A DNA stretch of 64,000 nt from Desulfococcaceae bacterium HSG9 (lineage in GTDB: Bacteria > Desulfobacterota > Desulfobacteria > Desulfobacterales > JAUCGF01), in assembly GCA_030378005.1 (NCBI GenBank), contig JAUCGF010000079.1, positions 29,454 to 93,453 on the forward strand, read 5' to 3'. The stretch's first letter is position 1; each line of letters starts with the position of its first letter. Made by a program: the position numbers and the translations under genes. The notes under the pieces are model-generated. The model had not been told where the DNA came from, ran no database searches, and saw nothing but the letters and a program-made list of their open reading frames with translations. Positions 32,780 through 41,996 of this stretch are shown here, piece after piece.

Positions 32780-33151
32780 ATGATGAATACAGAATCTATA
32801 CCTTTGGAAAGAAGACGCTATCAGCGTATCCCAAAAAAACTGCACTTCGATCTTCACGCTGACGAATCCGAATTTCGGGTTGAATCGATCAACTTAAGCC
32901 GTAACGGCGTGTACTGTAAAGTTGACCATGCGATTCCATTTATGACGAATGTAAAAATATTTATGACATTACCTGGAAATGAAACGAAGCATGAATCCGA
33001 TAAAATTCAATGTGTCGGTGTTGTTGTCCGGGTGGATGAACATGCGGATAGCGCTAATTTCAACGGCGGATGTCGTATAGCGATTTTTTTTAATGAAATC
33101 GAGGAATATGAACAGCAAAAACTGGATGCTTATATTGAGGCACATTTTTAA
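32780..33151 (+). CDS. PilZ-domain protein (c-di-GMP receptor)
   Basis: Single PilZ domain of 123 residues. The c-di-GMP-binding signature is present: RRRYQRIP (RxxxR-type) near residue 12 and NLSRNGVYC (the D/NxSxxG motif) near residue 45, followed by the beta-barrel. Its neighbours give no effector. The start may be either of two adjacent ATG codons (32780, 32783). Confidence 0.85.
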   Translation: MMNTESIPLERRRYQRIPKKLHFDLHADESEFRVESINLSRNGVYCKVDHAIPFMTNVKIFMTLPGNETKHESDKIQCVGVVVRVDEHADSANFNGGCRIAIFFNEIEEYEQQKLDAYIEAHF

Positions 33152-33283
33152 TACCGCTTTGCTAAGAAACGATGGGCAACATTATTAATTGTTTAAAAAT
33201 ATCAGGTGCCGCATCTGCGAATAAACAAGGTCAGTGCAAGAAAGCGGCACAATGTTGATGGGTAAATTATTTAATGACAGGCA

Positions 33284-34021
33284 TTAAAACATTCCCCCAT
33301 TGACGGAAATAACCTGCCCGGTAATATAAGAAGCGTCATCAGAGCAAAGGAAACGAACCACTTTGGCAACTTCTTCGGGCTTGCCGATGCGGGCCATGGG
33401 AATCAGTTCTTTTATTTTGCCAACCGGTGCTTTTGCTATCATCGGCGTCTCTATCAATCCGGGCGCAACGACGTTGACGCGGATGCCAAGCCGTGCAACC
33501 TCGGCGGCTACCGAACGGCTGGCTCCGATCAAGCCTGCCTTAGCGGCTGAATAGTTGGCCTGCCCTCGATTTCCTCTAAGACCGGCGACAGATGATATTG
33601 AAACAACCGTTCCGCGTTTTTTCCGTAACATACAATTTAAAACAGGCTTGGTCATGTTAAAAAATCCTTTTAAGGATGTATTTACCACAGTGTCCCAGTT
33701 TTTTTCAGACATCATCGGCAACAATCCATCCGCCGTAACCCCCGCATTATTCACCAGCACCTCAATGCTTTCAAAACGGGACGCCACATCGTCAACAGCA
33801 TCTTGGGTTTCCGCCTGATTGGTAATATCAAACTGAAGGGCTTCACCATCGCCACCTGTTTCCTTGATCAGAGAAACAGTTTGCAGAGCGGCCTTTTCAT
33901 TTGACTTATAATTAACAATCAGATAATAATCGTTTTGTGCTAGTTCTGATGCAATAGCGCTTCCGATACCGCCGCTTCCGCCTGTCACAATGGCGACGCG
34001 GGCGTTTATTTTATCACCCAT
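33284..34021 (-). CDS. fabG: 3-oxoacyl-ACP reductase (FabG-type SDR)
   Basis: NADPH-dependent short-chain reductase. The 245-residue product has the cofactor loop TGGSGGIGSAIA, NNAGVTADGLL and the catalytic tetrad: Ser in VSISSVAG, Tyr and Lys in NYSAAKAG, Asn in DTVVNTSLKG. The C-terminal Gly-rich ITGQVISVNGGMF closes it. It follows a second reductase gene and a decayed copy of itself (34820-35246), which retains the same ribosome-binding-site context. Confidence 0.9.
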   Translation of the reverse strand: MGDKINARVAIVTGGSGGIGSAIASELAQNDYYLIVNYKSNEKAALQTVSLIKETGGDGEALQFDITNQAETQDAVDDVASRFESIEVLVNNAGVTADGLLPMMSEKNWDTVVNTSLKGFFNMTKPVLNCMLRKKRGTVVSISSVAGLRGNRGQANYSAAKAGLIGASRSVAAEVARLGIRVNVVAPGLIETPMIAKAPVGKIKELIPMARIGKPEEVAKVVRFLCSDDASYITGQVISVNGGMF

Positions 34022-34049
34022 AAGATTATCCTTTCTTTCACACCGGAAA

Positions 34050-34793
34050 TCAAGCGTTCAATCCGCCATCTACACTTAAAACATGCCCTGTAATGTATCT
34101 AGCTTCTTCCGACGCTAAAAACAAACAGGCATTTGCAACATCTTCAGGTAACCCCATGTCTTTCATGGGAACAGCACTTTCAAACATTTTCACTTGAGCT
34201 TCAGTCAGTTTCGCTGTCATTGCAGTACGAATGAACCCAGGAGCGACAGCATTAATCGTTACACCTTTGGCCGCAAATTCTTTGGCTGTTGACTTGGTAA
34301 TACCAATTACACCCGCTTTAGAAGCAGCATAATTTGCTTGGCCTGGCTGACAAACAATGCCATTGATAGAAGCCATATTCACAATACGACCCCACTTATT
34401 CTTCATCATATGACGAATAATGGCTTTTGTTGTAACGAAGATTGAGCGAAGATTCACTGCAATTACTGAATCAAAATCTTCATCTTTCATGCGCATAAGC
34501 AGACTATCGCGTGCAATTCCGGCATTATTTACCAAAATATCCACCTGACCGAAGTCTTCGATGACTTGTTTAAATACGCCAGCTACTGCATCCGTATTGG
34601 ATACATCACAAACATATCCTTTTGTGCGAACAGAAAATTCATCTGTTATACCCTTTTCTGCTTCGTTTTCACCTAAATTCACATCCAGAAGAGCAACATT
34701 TGCCCCCTGTTTTGCTAAAACGCGAGCCACTTCAAATCCGATTCCGCGCATACCGCCCGTAATAATGGCGTTTTTGCCTTTTAATTCAAACAT
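34050..34793 (-). CDS. fabG: 3-oxoacyl-ACP reductase (FabG-type SDR), second gene
   Basis: The 247-residue SDR has TGGMRGIGFEVA, NNAGIARDSLL, Ser in VNMASINGIV, Tyr/Lys in NYAASKAGV and YITGHVLSVDGGLNA. Only moderately similar to the neighbouring FabG, with lower GC and different codon choice, so the two are not recent duplicates. It sits between the intact fabG and its decayed copy, as though inserted into a duplicated fabG region. Role in fatty-acid or polyhydroxyalkanoate reduction is possible. Confidence 0.88.
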   Translation of the reverse strand: MFELKGKNAIITGGMRGIGFEVARVLAKQGANVALLDVNLGENEAEKGITDEFSVRTKGYVCDVSNTDAVAGVFKQVIEDFGQVDILVNNAGIARDSLLMRMKDEDFDSVIAVNLRSIFVTTKAIIRHMMKNKWGRIVNMASINGIVCQPGQANYAASKAGVIGITKSTAKEFAAKGVTINAVAPGFIRTAMTAKLTEAQVKMFESAVPMKDMGLPEDVANACLFLASEEARYITGHVLSVDGGLNA

Positions 34794-34819
34794 TGCTATT
34801 TTCCTTTCTATTTATTAAA

Positions 34820-35246
34820 TGCTTCAATGCTTTCTACAAGAACCGCTTTTTTTTCGCAACATACATTTTAAAACACGCTTGGTAATAATAAAAATTCCTT
34901 TTAATGAGGTGTTCACCAACGTATCCCAATTTTTTTCAGACGTCATCAGTAACAATTCATCGGCTGTAATCCCGGCATTATTCACCAGCACATCAATACT
35001 TTCAAAACGGGACGCCACATCATCAATCTTTGGTTTCCGTCAAACTGGTAATATCAAACTGAAGGGCTTCACCATCGCGATCTGTTTCCCTGATCAGAGA
35101 AACAGTTTGCAGAGCGGCTTTTTCATTTGACTTATAATTAATAATCAGATAATAATCGTGTTGTGCTGGTTCCGTTGCAATAGCACTTCCGATACCGCCG
35201 CTTCCGCTGTGACAATGGCGACGCGGGCGTTTATTTTATCTTCCAT
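34820..35246 (-). pseudogene. truncated, frameshifted duplicate of fabG
   Basis: From the ATG at 35246 (after AAAGGAGGATCTT) the frames read KINARVAIVT, then after a one-base loss GSGGIGSAIA, NYKSNEKAALQTVSLIRE, and after another shift DDVASRFESIDVLVNNAGIT and CMLRKKSG. Each segment matches the fabG at 33284-34021 nearly residue for residue. Similarity ends abruptly at the equivalent of the CMLRKKRG position, about 145 residues in, so the active-site Tyr/Lys part is absent. It is a dead tandem duplicate. Confidence 0.9.
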
Positions 35247-35598
35247 AAGATCCTCCTTTTATTTTTTACACTAGCGAAACTGGTGAACAGATTCCTGTTT
35301 TATGTCAATCAAATCAGTTGAATATTAGTTTATTTTAGTTTATAGTATTTACTTATTGGATATTTAATACCCCTAAGTAATAAACTTCCTGTAAAATTAA
35401 AAAATCATGCTTATAACTTATTAATTTTATTCAATTCAATTTTCCAAAAAATTGAGTTTTGCAGGAGGCCTAATAAAAAATTATGTAAAAAGACAGCGTA
35501 GGATGCCACTTTATTTATACTAATTTAACTGCTATGTAAAGAAGCAACCTTCATCCTGCCTTACTTCCTTTCCCGATGGGTAAAGAGCTTGGAAATCA
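35247..35598. other. AT-rich intergenic region
   Basis: No gene, tRNA or clear repeat recognised. It separates the leftward fabG cluster from the rightward thioesterase gene and probably holds both promoters. Confidence 0.35.
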
Positions 35599-36078
35599 AT
35601 GAGACCAGAACCATTTATACCGGAAATGACTGATGGCAACGAATGCCATGTACGAGATAAAATAAGCGGCCTTATTTGGCATAGATGTAAGCATCGAACC
35701 CTATATGCCGACACAGATCGCTCCCAAGTCGTTTATCATGCTACATATTTAAAATATTTTGAATTGGGCCGTGGTACTCTGATGCGTGATACTGCTTATT
35801 CTTACCGTTCAATTGAAGAAAGCGGTTGCCTTTATCCAGTGATAGAAGTCGGTGTCAAATACTATGCGCCTTTATATTACGATGATGCAATGCAGATACA
35901 CACGCGGCCGGCCGAATTGGAACGCGTAAGGTTGCGTTTTGATTATATCATCACATCAGAAGAAACAGGTGCCATTATATGTAAAGGCCACACCCGGCAC
36001 TGCGCTCTGAACCAACTCGGTAAACCGATGGGAATCGAACCGAAAATGATACACTTGTGGGAGATTTTTCCCTCGTGA
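35599..36078 (+). CDS. acyl-CoA thioesterase (4-hydroxybenzoyl-CoA thioesterase/YbgC type)
   Basis: Hotdog-fold thioesterase. The 159-residue product contains the family active-site stretch YADTDRSQVVYHATYLKYFE (Asp as nucleophile/base at the start of the central helix) and YYAPLYYDDAMQIHTRP. The first 35 residues precede the hotdog fold and may be non-native; an ATG at 35626 is an alternative start. The stop overlaps the start of the cyclase gene (GTGA), implying coupling. Confidence 0.82.
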   Translation: MRPEPFIPEMTDGNECHVRDKISGLIWHRCKHRTLYADTDRSQVVYHATYLKYFELGRGTLMRDTAYSYRSIEESGCLYPVIEVGVKYYAPLYYDDAMQIHTRPAELERVRLRFDYIITSEETGAIICKGHTRHCALNQLGKPMGIEPKMIHLWEIFPS

Positions 36079-37580
36079 AAACAATGAATGCGGATTTCAA
36101 CCTGACCAAACATCATATCACAGTGTTACTTGTGGATGATCAGTTTCTCATCGGCGAAGTTGTCCGCCGTATGCTTGCAAAAGAAAAAGACATCAGCTTT
36201 CATTATTGCCAAAATCCTGACAAGGCCATAGAGACGGCCTGCCAAGTTAGTCCCACAGTGATCCTGCAAGATTTGCACATGCCTTCGCAAGAGGTCGGTT
36301 TGGCATTACTGCACCAATTTAAAACTGACCCGGCCACGTTGGATGTTCCCCTGATTATTCTTTCAACAAATGAAACGCCCTTAATCAAAGCCGAGACCTT
36401 TTCTAAAGGTGCCAATGACTATATCGTTAAACTTCCTGATCGTCTTGAAGTAATCGCTCGTATTCGCTATCATTCCGGAGCTTATATAAATCGGTTGGAA
36501 AGAAATGAAGCCTATTCGGCGCTATTGAAAAGTCAAAACAAGCTAGAAGTGCGAAATCGTTTCATTCGAGAGGCCTTTGGGCGGTATATTTCTGATGAAA
36601 TCGTTGAAGAGGTGCTTGAAACGCCCGGGGGGTTGAGGTTGGGGGGCGAAAAACGAATCGTTACCATCTTAATGGCTGATCTGCGCGGTTTCACATCCCT
36701 GTCTGAAGCGATGTCGGCTGAAGACGTTGTTGATATGCTTAATATTTTTCTTGAAACCATGACAGAGGTAATATTGGAACATTACGGTACGATCAACACC
36801 TTTATTGGTGATGCTATCATGGTTGTTTTCGGCGCGCCCCAAAAGCGCAATGATGATGCCATGCGGGCCGTAACTTGCGCATTGGTCATGCAAAAAAAGA
36901 TGTCAGATGTAAATAAGCAATGTCTTAAAAAAGGGTATCCCCAACTTAAAATGGGAATCGGTATTAATACCGGTGAAGTTGTGGCCGGAAATATCGGCTC
37001 TCACAAACGACTTAAATATGATTTTATCGGACACAACGTAAATATTGCCGCACGCATTGAGGCCTATAGTATAGGCGGTCAAATTTTGATATCGAAAAAG
37101 ACTTTGCAAGCATGCAAACAAAAATTGATAATTGCCAGCCAGATGCAGGTTGTCGCTAAAGGGATAAAAAAACCGATACTGATTTATGACATTATCGGCG
37201 TAAACGGTGACGATGGTCTCTCTCTCGTTTCTAATGAAAAACTATTCCTTATGCAAATGGATAAACCTTTTCCCGTTCATCTGACAATTATTGATAATGA
37301 AAATAGAGCTGGCAGCATAGTTCTCCAGGGTACGGTTTTAAAATTAGGGCCTGCAGCTACTGAAATAAAAGCGTCAAGAAATTGTCGTCTTTTAACCAAC
37401 TTAAGCTTTAGTCTGATTGATACAGATAAAAAAATGCTCACGTCCGAAGCTTATGGCAAGGTAACTGAAATCATTTCTAAAACACCGCCTGTTTTCAGAA
37501 TCAATTTTACTTTTATACCCAATGAAATTGAACTTTTTTTTGAAAAAATACTTAAAAAACGCGCTGAATCATCTATTTAG
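36075..37580 (+). CDS. response regulator-class III nucleotide cyclase
   Basis: Receiver-controlled adenylate or guanylate cyclase of about 501 residues. REC domain (VLLVDDQFLIGEVV, phosphoacceptor in TVILQDLHMPS, Lys in YIVKLPD), a linker helix, then the class III cyclase domain: VTILMADLRGFTSLSE with the first metal Asp, GDAIMVVFGAP with the second Asp, and INTGEVVAGNIGS. The C-terminal ~110 residues form a separate beta-rich domain, possibly PilZ-like. I chose GTG 36075 because it overlaps the thioesterase stop by four bases; GTG 36057 and ATG 36084 are alternatives. Cyclic nucleotide specificity is not predictable. Confidence 0.88.
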   Translation: MKTMNADFNLTKHHITVLLVDDQFLIGEVVRRMLAKEKDISFHYCQNPDKAIETACQVSPTVILQDLHMPSQEVGLALLHQFKTDPATLDVPLIILSTNETPLIKAETFSKGANDYIVKLPDRLEVIARIRYHSGAYINRLERNEAYSALLKSQNKLEVRNRFIREAFGRYISDEIVEEVLETPGGLRLGGEKRIVTILMADLRGFTSLSEAMSAEDVVDMLNIFLETMTEVILEHYGTINTFIGDAIMVVFGAPQKRNDDAMRAVTCALVMQKKMSDVNKQCLKKGYPQLKMGIGINTGEVVAGNIGSHKRLKYDFIGHNVNIAARIEAYSIGGQILISKKTLQACKQKLIIASQMQVVAKGIKKPILIYDIIGVNGDDGLSLVSNEKLFLMQMDKPFPVHLTIIDNENRAGSIVLQGTVLKLGPAATEIKASRNCRLLTNLSFSLIDTDKKMLTSEAYGKVTEIISKTPPVFRINFTFIPNEIELFFEKILKKRAESSI

Positions 37581-37631
37581 CTTTGATTTGGAATAAATAA
37601 CAACAAATCGGGTTTAATTGAAAATTCTATC

Positions 37632-37659
37632 TTGACTCATTATACCTAATTATTATACA
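37632..37659 (+). promoter_or_regulatory. possible sigma-70 promoter of the liv operon
   Basis: TTGACT (37632-37637), 16-base spacer, TATACA (37654-37659). It lies about 75 bases before livK. The -10 box is weak. Confidence 0.4.
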
Positions 37660-37736
37660 AAACAAAATTATGGTTAAAAAGTTTGTATGATTCATTTATT
37701 TTTTTATCAACTTAATGGAAGGGAGGAATTGGTATT

Positions 37737-38867
37737 ATGAAAAAAAATGTTGGAACTAATTTGATTGCGTTGGTTGTGGGAGTGCTTTTTGTATTTGGTG
37801 TTTGCGGTGCAGGTATCGCCGCAGATCCGATTAAAATTGGTGTGGCCGGCCCTCATTCAGGGGATTTGGCTTCTTACGGCATTCCGACTACCAGAGCGGC
37901 TGAACTCGTGGCGGCTGAAGTTAATGCCAAAGGCGGTATTTTGGGGCGTAAAATTGAACTTTTGATTGAGGATGATGTTTGCAAACCCGAAATTGCAACC
38001 AATACGGCTACCAAGCTGTTGTCCGCTAAGGCGGATGTGGTTGTCGGTCATATTTGCAGCGGTGCCACCAAAGCGGCGTTGGGTATCTATAAAGATTCCA
38101 AAATTATATGTATGTCCCCATCAGCTACAAATCCGGGACTGACGCAAAGTGGTGATTATCCCAATTTTTATCGGACAATCGCTTCAGATGATGCCCAGGC
38201 AAAGCTTGATGTGGAATTTGCGCTCAATACACTGAAACTGAAAAAAATTGCCGTTATTCATGATAAAGGCGATTATGGCAAAGGATTTGCCGAATTTGCC
38301 AAAAAATTTCTTGAAGAATCCGGTAAAGCTGAGGTTGTCCTGTATGAAGGCATCACACCCGGAGCAATGGATTATTCCGCGATTGTCCAGAAAATTAAGA
38401 GATCCAAGGCGGAAGCTGTAATTTATGGCGGCTATCATCCGGAAGCATCTAAGATCGTGACTCAGATGCGTAAGAAAAAAATGAAAACCGCTTTCATTTC
38501 TGACGACGGTGTCAAAGATGATACGTTTATCAAAGTTGCCGGTGAGTTCGCCGAAGGCGTTTATGCCTCCGGTCCCAAGGACACATCTGCAAATCCGCTA
38601 AGTATTTCGGCAGTGGAAGCGCACAAAACGAAATACAAGGAAGATCACGGTGCTTTTTATATCAATGCGTATTCTGCCATGCTGGCGCTGGTTAATGCAA
38701 TTGAAAAAGCCGGTTCAACCGATTATGAAGCTCTTTCTAAAGCGTTAAAAACCGAATTAGTGGAAACACCTATCGGGAAAATTCGCTTTGATGACCGCGG
38801 CGATGCGATTGGCGCTGGTTTTTCTGTGTATCAAGTTCAAAAAGGCAAGTATGTCGAACTAAAATAA
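37737..38867 (+). CDS. livK: branched-chain amino acid ABC transporter, substrate-binding protein
   Basis: Periplasmic type I binding protein for Leu/Ile/Val-like ligands. The 376-residue product has a signal peptide (LIALVVGVLFVFGVCGAGIAA) and the LivJ/LivK pattern IKIGVAGPHSGDLASYGIPT, KGGILGRKIELLIEDDVCKP, SPSATNPGLTQSGDYPNFYR and YINAYSAMLALVNAIEKAGS. Strong ribosome-binding site AGGGAGGAA. A hairpin separates it from livH, as expected for a binding protein made in excess. Confidence 0.92.
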   Translation: MKKNVGTNLIALVVGVLFVFGVCGAGIAADPIKIGVAGPHSGDLASYGIPTTRAAELVAAEVNAKGGILGRKIELLIEDDVCKPEIATNTATKLLSAKADVVVGHICSGATKAALGIYKDSKIICMSPSATNPGLTQSGDYPNFYRTIASDDAQAKLDVEFALNTLKLKKIAVIHDKGDYGKGFAEFAKKFLEESGKAEVVLYEGITPGAMDYSAIVQKIKRSKAEAVIYGGYHPEASKIVTQMRKKKMKTAFISDDGVKDDTFIKVAGEFAEGVYASGPKDTSANPLSISAVEAHKTKYKEDHGAFYINAYSAMLALVNAIEKAGSTDYEALSKALKTELVETPIGKIRFDDRGDAIGAGFSVYQVQKGKYVELK

Positions 38868-38890
38868 TAAAAAACCGAAATAATTTGAAA

Positions 38891-38924
38891 TCAGGATGGG
38901 CGATTTGAATTAAGCCTGTCCTGA
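38891..38924 (+). promoter_or_regulatory. hairpin between livK and livH
   Basis: TCAGGATGGGC and GCCTGTCCTGA pair over about 11 bases with two G-U pairs. There is no T-run, so it may protect livK mRNA 3' ends more than terminate. Confidence 0.5.
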
Positions 38925-39003
38925 ACACTTCTTTACAGAGCGTCAGATACAGCTTTTATCTACAGATAGGCACTTTCACGACGTTACGGTCAAGGGAAAA
39001 TTT

Positions 39004-39912
39004 ATGGATTGGGAATATTTTTTTGAGTTGTTGCTCGGAGGATTAACCCGGGGAAGCATCTATGCGCTGATTGCGCTTGGTTATACAATGGTGTATGGCA
39101 TCATTCAACTGATCAATTTCGCTCATGGTGAAATTTATATGATCGGAGCGTTTACCGGTCTGATTGTAATCAGTGTGCTCTCATTGCTGGGATTGAACCA
39201 GATCGCCATTATATTCATCGCCGCAATGGTCGCTGTGATTTATTCAACAGCCTACGGTTATACGGTGGAAAAAATAGCCTATAAACCGTTGCGCAATGCG
39301 CCTCGCCTCTCAGCGCTTATCAGCGCTATCGGTATGTCTCTGTTTTTATACAATTATGTTCTTTTGGCTCAGACATCCGATTTTTTGCCCTTTCCCAATC
39401 TTATTCCCGAATTTGAATTTATGGAGCCGTACTCTCATATTTTCAGCTCCAACGAACTGGTTATTATTCTTGTAACCGCAATGGTAATGATTTTACTTAC
39501 CTTGTTAATTAAGTTTACCAAAATAGGCAAAGCCATGCGCGCCACCGCTCAGGATAAAGAGATGGCGATGCTGGTTGGTGTAGATGTCAACCGGGTTATA
39601 TCAGCAACGTTTATTATCGGATCTGCAACCGCCGCTTTAGGAGGTATTCTGATTGCTTCACATATCGGCCAGATCAATTATTTTATCGGTTTTATTGCCG
39701 GAATCAAAGCGTTTGTCGCCGCTGTTCTCGGAGGAATCGGAAGTATTCCCGGCGCTGTTCTGGGAAGTTTGGTTTTAGGGTGGACGGAAAGCTTTGCCAC
39801 CGGGTATATTTCCAGTGACTATGAAGATGTTTTCGCCTTTATCTTTCTTGTTCTGATTTTAATTTTCCGGCCAGCCGGAATACTTGGACGCACGGATACG
39901 GAAAAAGTTTAA
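39004..39912 (+). CDS. livH: branched-chain amino acid ABC transporter permease LivH
   Basis: Inner-membrane permease of 302 residues with about eight hydrophobic segments. Family signatures: LLGGLTRGSIYALIALGYTM, YGIIQLINFAHGEIYMIGAF near the N-terminus, GKAMRATAQDKEMAMLVGVD (the cytoplasmic EAA-type loop contacting the ATPases) and AAVLGGIGSIPGAVLGSLVL. First of four contiguous transporter genes following the binding protein. Confidence 0.93.
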   Translation: MDWEYFFELLLGGLTRGSIYALIALGYTMVYGIIQLINFAHGEIYMIGAFTGLIVISVLSLLGLNQIAIIFIAAMVAVIYSTAYGYTVEKIAYKPLRNAPRLSALISAIGMSLFLYNYVLLAQTSDFLPFPNLIPEFEFMEPYSHIFSSNELVIILVTAMVMILLTLLIKFTKIGKAMRATAQDKEMAMLVGVDVNRVISATFIIGSATAALGGILIASHIGQINYFIGFIAGIKAFVAAVLGGIGSIPGAVLGSLVLGWTESFATGYISSDYEDVFAFIFLVLILIFRPAGILGRTDTEKV

Positions 39913-39980
39913 TCGCTTCATCAGTTTCAAGTTATTCCGTTAAATAATATACCTAAATCCGCTTAAAAAGAGAGTGTGAA

Positions 39981-41204
39981 TTGATAAAATTTAGTGAAAT
40001 AAAAAAATCGTTGTTCATTTCGATATGGTTCGTGTTTCTTACTTTTCCGATAATGGTTATTCGCGTGAATCCCATTGAAAAGGTAATAGAATGGCGATGG
40101 CATAACATTATGCTGGTGGGAATAGGCAGTTTTATCATATCTTATATCTGGCGCTATTTGCTAAAACGCAAGGAACTTGGGGATCAAAAGGCTAAGTCCG
40201 GCGAAGAAGCTAAAATTTCAATGATTCGGGAGGCTTTGAGCAATCCCCGGGTTTTTAAAATGGCGATGTTCGGCGTGGGTATTCTGGCGGTTATATTTCC
40301 GTTTGTATTCTCAATTTATCAAACCAATATTATGATTACCGCCTTGATATATGTTATGCTGGGACTCGGCCTTAATATTGTTGTGGGATTAGCGGGCTTG
40401 CTTGATTTGGGGTATGTCGCTTTTTATGCGGTTGGCGCTTATAGTTATGCGCTTTTAAATTTTCATTATGGCATCGGTTTCTGGACAGCGCTACCTATCG
40501 GCGGTGCTTTAGCCGCATGTTTCGGAATTATTCTGGGCTTTCCCGTGTTGCGTTTGCGTGGGGACTACCTGGCTATCGTTACTTTGGGATTTGGTGAAAT
40601 CATCCGTATTATTCTGGAGAACTGGAATGAATTTTCATTCGGACCCAGCGGAATTGCTAATATTCCGCGACCCGGCTTTTTTGGCATAGAGCTTTCTTTA
40701 AACAATTCAATAACGTATATCTATTTTCTAATGATCGGCCTGACATTGTTGACGATTTTTGTTGTTAAACGGTTGCAAGATTCACGTATCGGGCGCGCCT
40801 GGATCGCGCTAAGGGAAGATGAAATCGCATGTCAGGCCATGGGCATTGACAAAACGAAAACCAAATTGACCGCTTTTGCCCTTGGGGCTACATGGGCAGG
40901 CATGGCCGGTGTTATTTTTGCGGCCAAAACCACCTTTATCAACCCTGCGAGCTTTACTGTTTGGGAATCGATTATTATCCTTTGCATTGTTGTGCTGGGC
41001 GGCATGGGTTCCGTTGTCGGAGTGATTACGGGTGCTTTTATTTTGATGTTGCTTCCAGAGTATTTAAGAGCCTTTTCAGAATATCGTATGCTGATTTTTG
41101 GCGCTATTTTAGTGACAATGATGGTTTTCAGACCCGGTGGCATGATCAGTACGGTCAGACGCACGTATCAATTTAAAGATGAAACAGCTGAACGGAAAAG
41201 ATAG
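39981..41204 (+). CDS. livM: branched-chain amino acid ABC transporter permease LivM
   Basis: Second permease, 407 residues. It has a longer N-terminal part with two extra helices than LivH, then the family core: LNIVVGLAGLLDLGYVAFYA, FGIILGFPVLRLRGDYLAIV, the ATPase-contact loop AWIALREDEIACQAMGID and CIVVLGGMGSVVGVITGAF. The start appears to be TTG at 39981 after GAGTGTG. Four bases separate it from livG. Confidence 0.92.
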   Translation: MIKFSEIKKSLFISIWFVFLTFPIMVIRVNPIEKVIEWRWHNIMLVGIGSFIISYIWRYLLKRKELGDQKAKSGEEAKISMIREALSNPRVFKMAMFGVGILAVIFPFVFSIYQTNIMITALIYVMLGLGLNIVVGLAGLLDLGYVAFYAVGAYSYALLNFHYGIGFWTALPIGGALAACFGIILGFPVLRLRGDYLAIVTLGFGEIIRIILENWNEFSFGPSGIANIPRPGFFGIELSLNNSITYIYFLMIGLTLLTIFVVKRLQDSRIGRAWIALREDEIACQAMGIDKTKTKLTAFALGATWAGMAGVIFAAKTTFINPASFTVWESIIILCIVVLGGMGSVVGVITGAFILMLLPEYLRAFSEYRMLIFGAILVTMMVFRPGGMISTVRRTYQFKDETAERKR

Positions 41205-41207
41205 AAC

Positions 41208-41996
41208 ATGAAATCGATACTGGAAGTTAAAAATATGACAATGGATTTCGGTGGTTTGCGTGCGCTGGATCATCTGGATTTGGATGTTGCCGAGGGCGAA
41301 ATTGTTGCCCTGATCGGTCCTAACGGTGCGGGTAAGACAACGTTTTTTAATTGTATCACCGGAATTTATGCACCGACTCAGGGAGATGTCCTGCTAATGC
41401 CTCCCGGGAAAAAGCAGACAAGAATCAACGGATTTAAACCCAATCATGTCACCGAAAGAGGGCTGGCACGAACATTTCAAAATATCCGTTTGTTTGCCAA
41501 TATGACCGTGCTTGAAAATGTTATGATTGGTCGCCATTGCAGATCATCATCGGGAATACTCGGTGCTGTTTTCAGAAATCGAAAAACAGTCTCAGAAGAA
41601 CAAAAAGTTGTAAAAGACAGTTATACTATTCTTGAAAAAATCGGTCTGACAGCTTATGTTAATGAATTTGCTAAAAATCTCCCTTATGGCGCTCAACGAC
41701 GCCTTGAAATTGCCCGCGCCATGGCGACTGATCCTTTTCTATTGTTGTTGGATGAACCGGCCGCCGGTATGAATGTTCGGGAAACGGAAGAACTTGACGA
41801 ACTCATAGTCAAAATCCGCGATGAAGAACAGATATCCATACTGCTGATAGAACATGACATGAAACTGGTTATGAGTTTATCCGACCGTATCTTTGTTATG
41901 GATTATGGCAAAAAAATCGCGCAAGGCGCACCTGTGGAAATACAAAATAATCCGGTGGTGATAAAAGCTTATTTGGGAGAAGATATTGATGCTTAA
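41208..41996 (+). CDS. livG: branched-chain amino acid ABC transporter ATP-binding protein LivG
   Basis: 262-residue ATPase with Walker A GPNGAGKTTF, Q-loop in LARTFQNIRLFANMTV, a signature slightly varied from LSGGQ (LPYGAQRRLEIARAMA, usual in LivG), Walker B LLLLDEPAAGMN and the switch histidine in ILLIEHDMKLV. Overlaps livF by eleven bases. Confidence 0.94.
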   Translation: MKSILEVKNMTMDFGGLRALDHLDLDVAEGEIVALIGPNGAGKTTFFNCITGIYAPTQGDVLLMPPGKKQTRINGFKPNHVTERGLARTFQNIRLFANMTVLENVMIGRHCRSSSGILGAVFRNRKTVSEEQKVVKDSYTILEKIGLTAYVNEFAKNLPYGAQRRLEIARAMATDPFLLLLDEPAAGMNVRETEELDELIVKIRDEEQISILLIEHDMKLVMSLSDRIFVMDYGKKIAQGAPVEIQNNPVVIKAYLGEDIDA

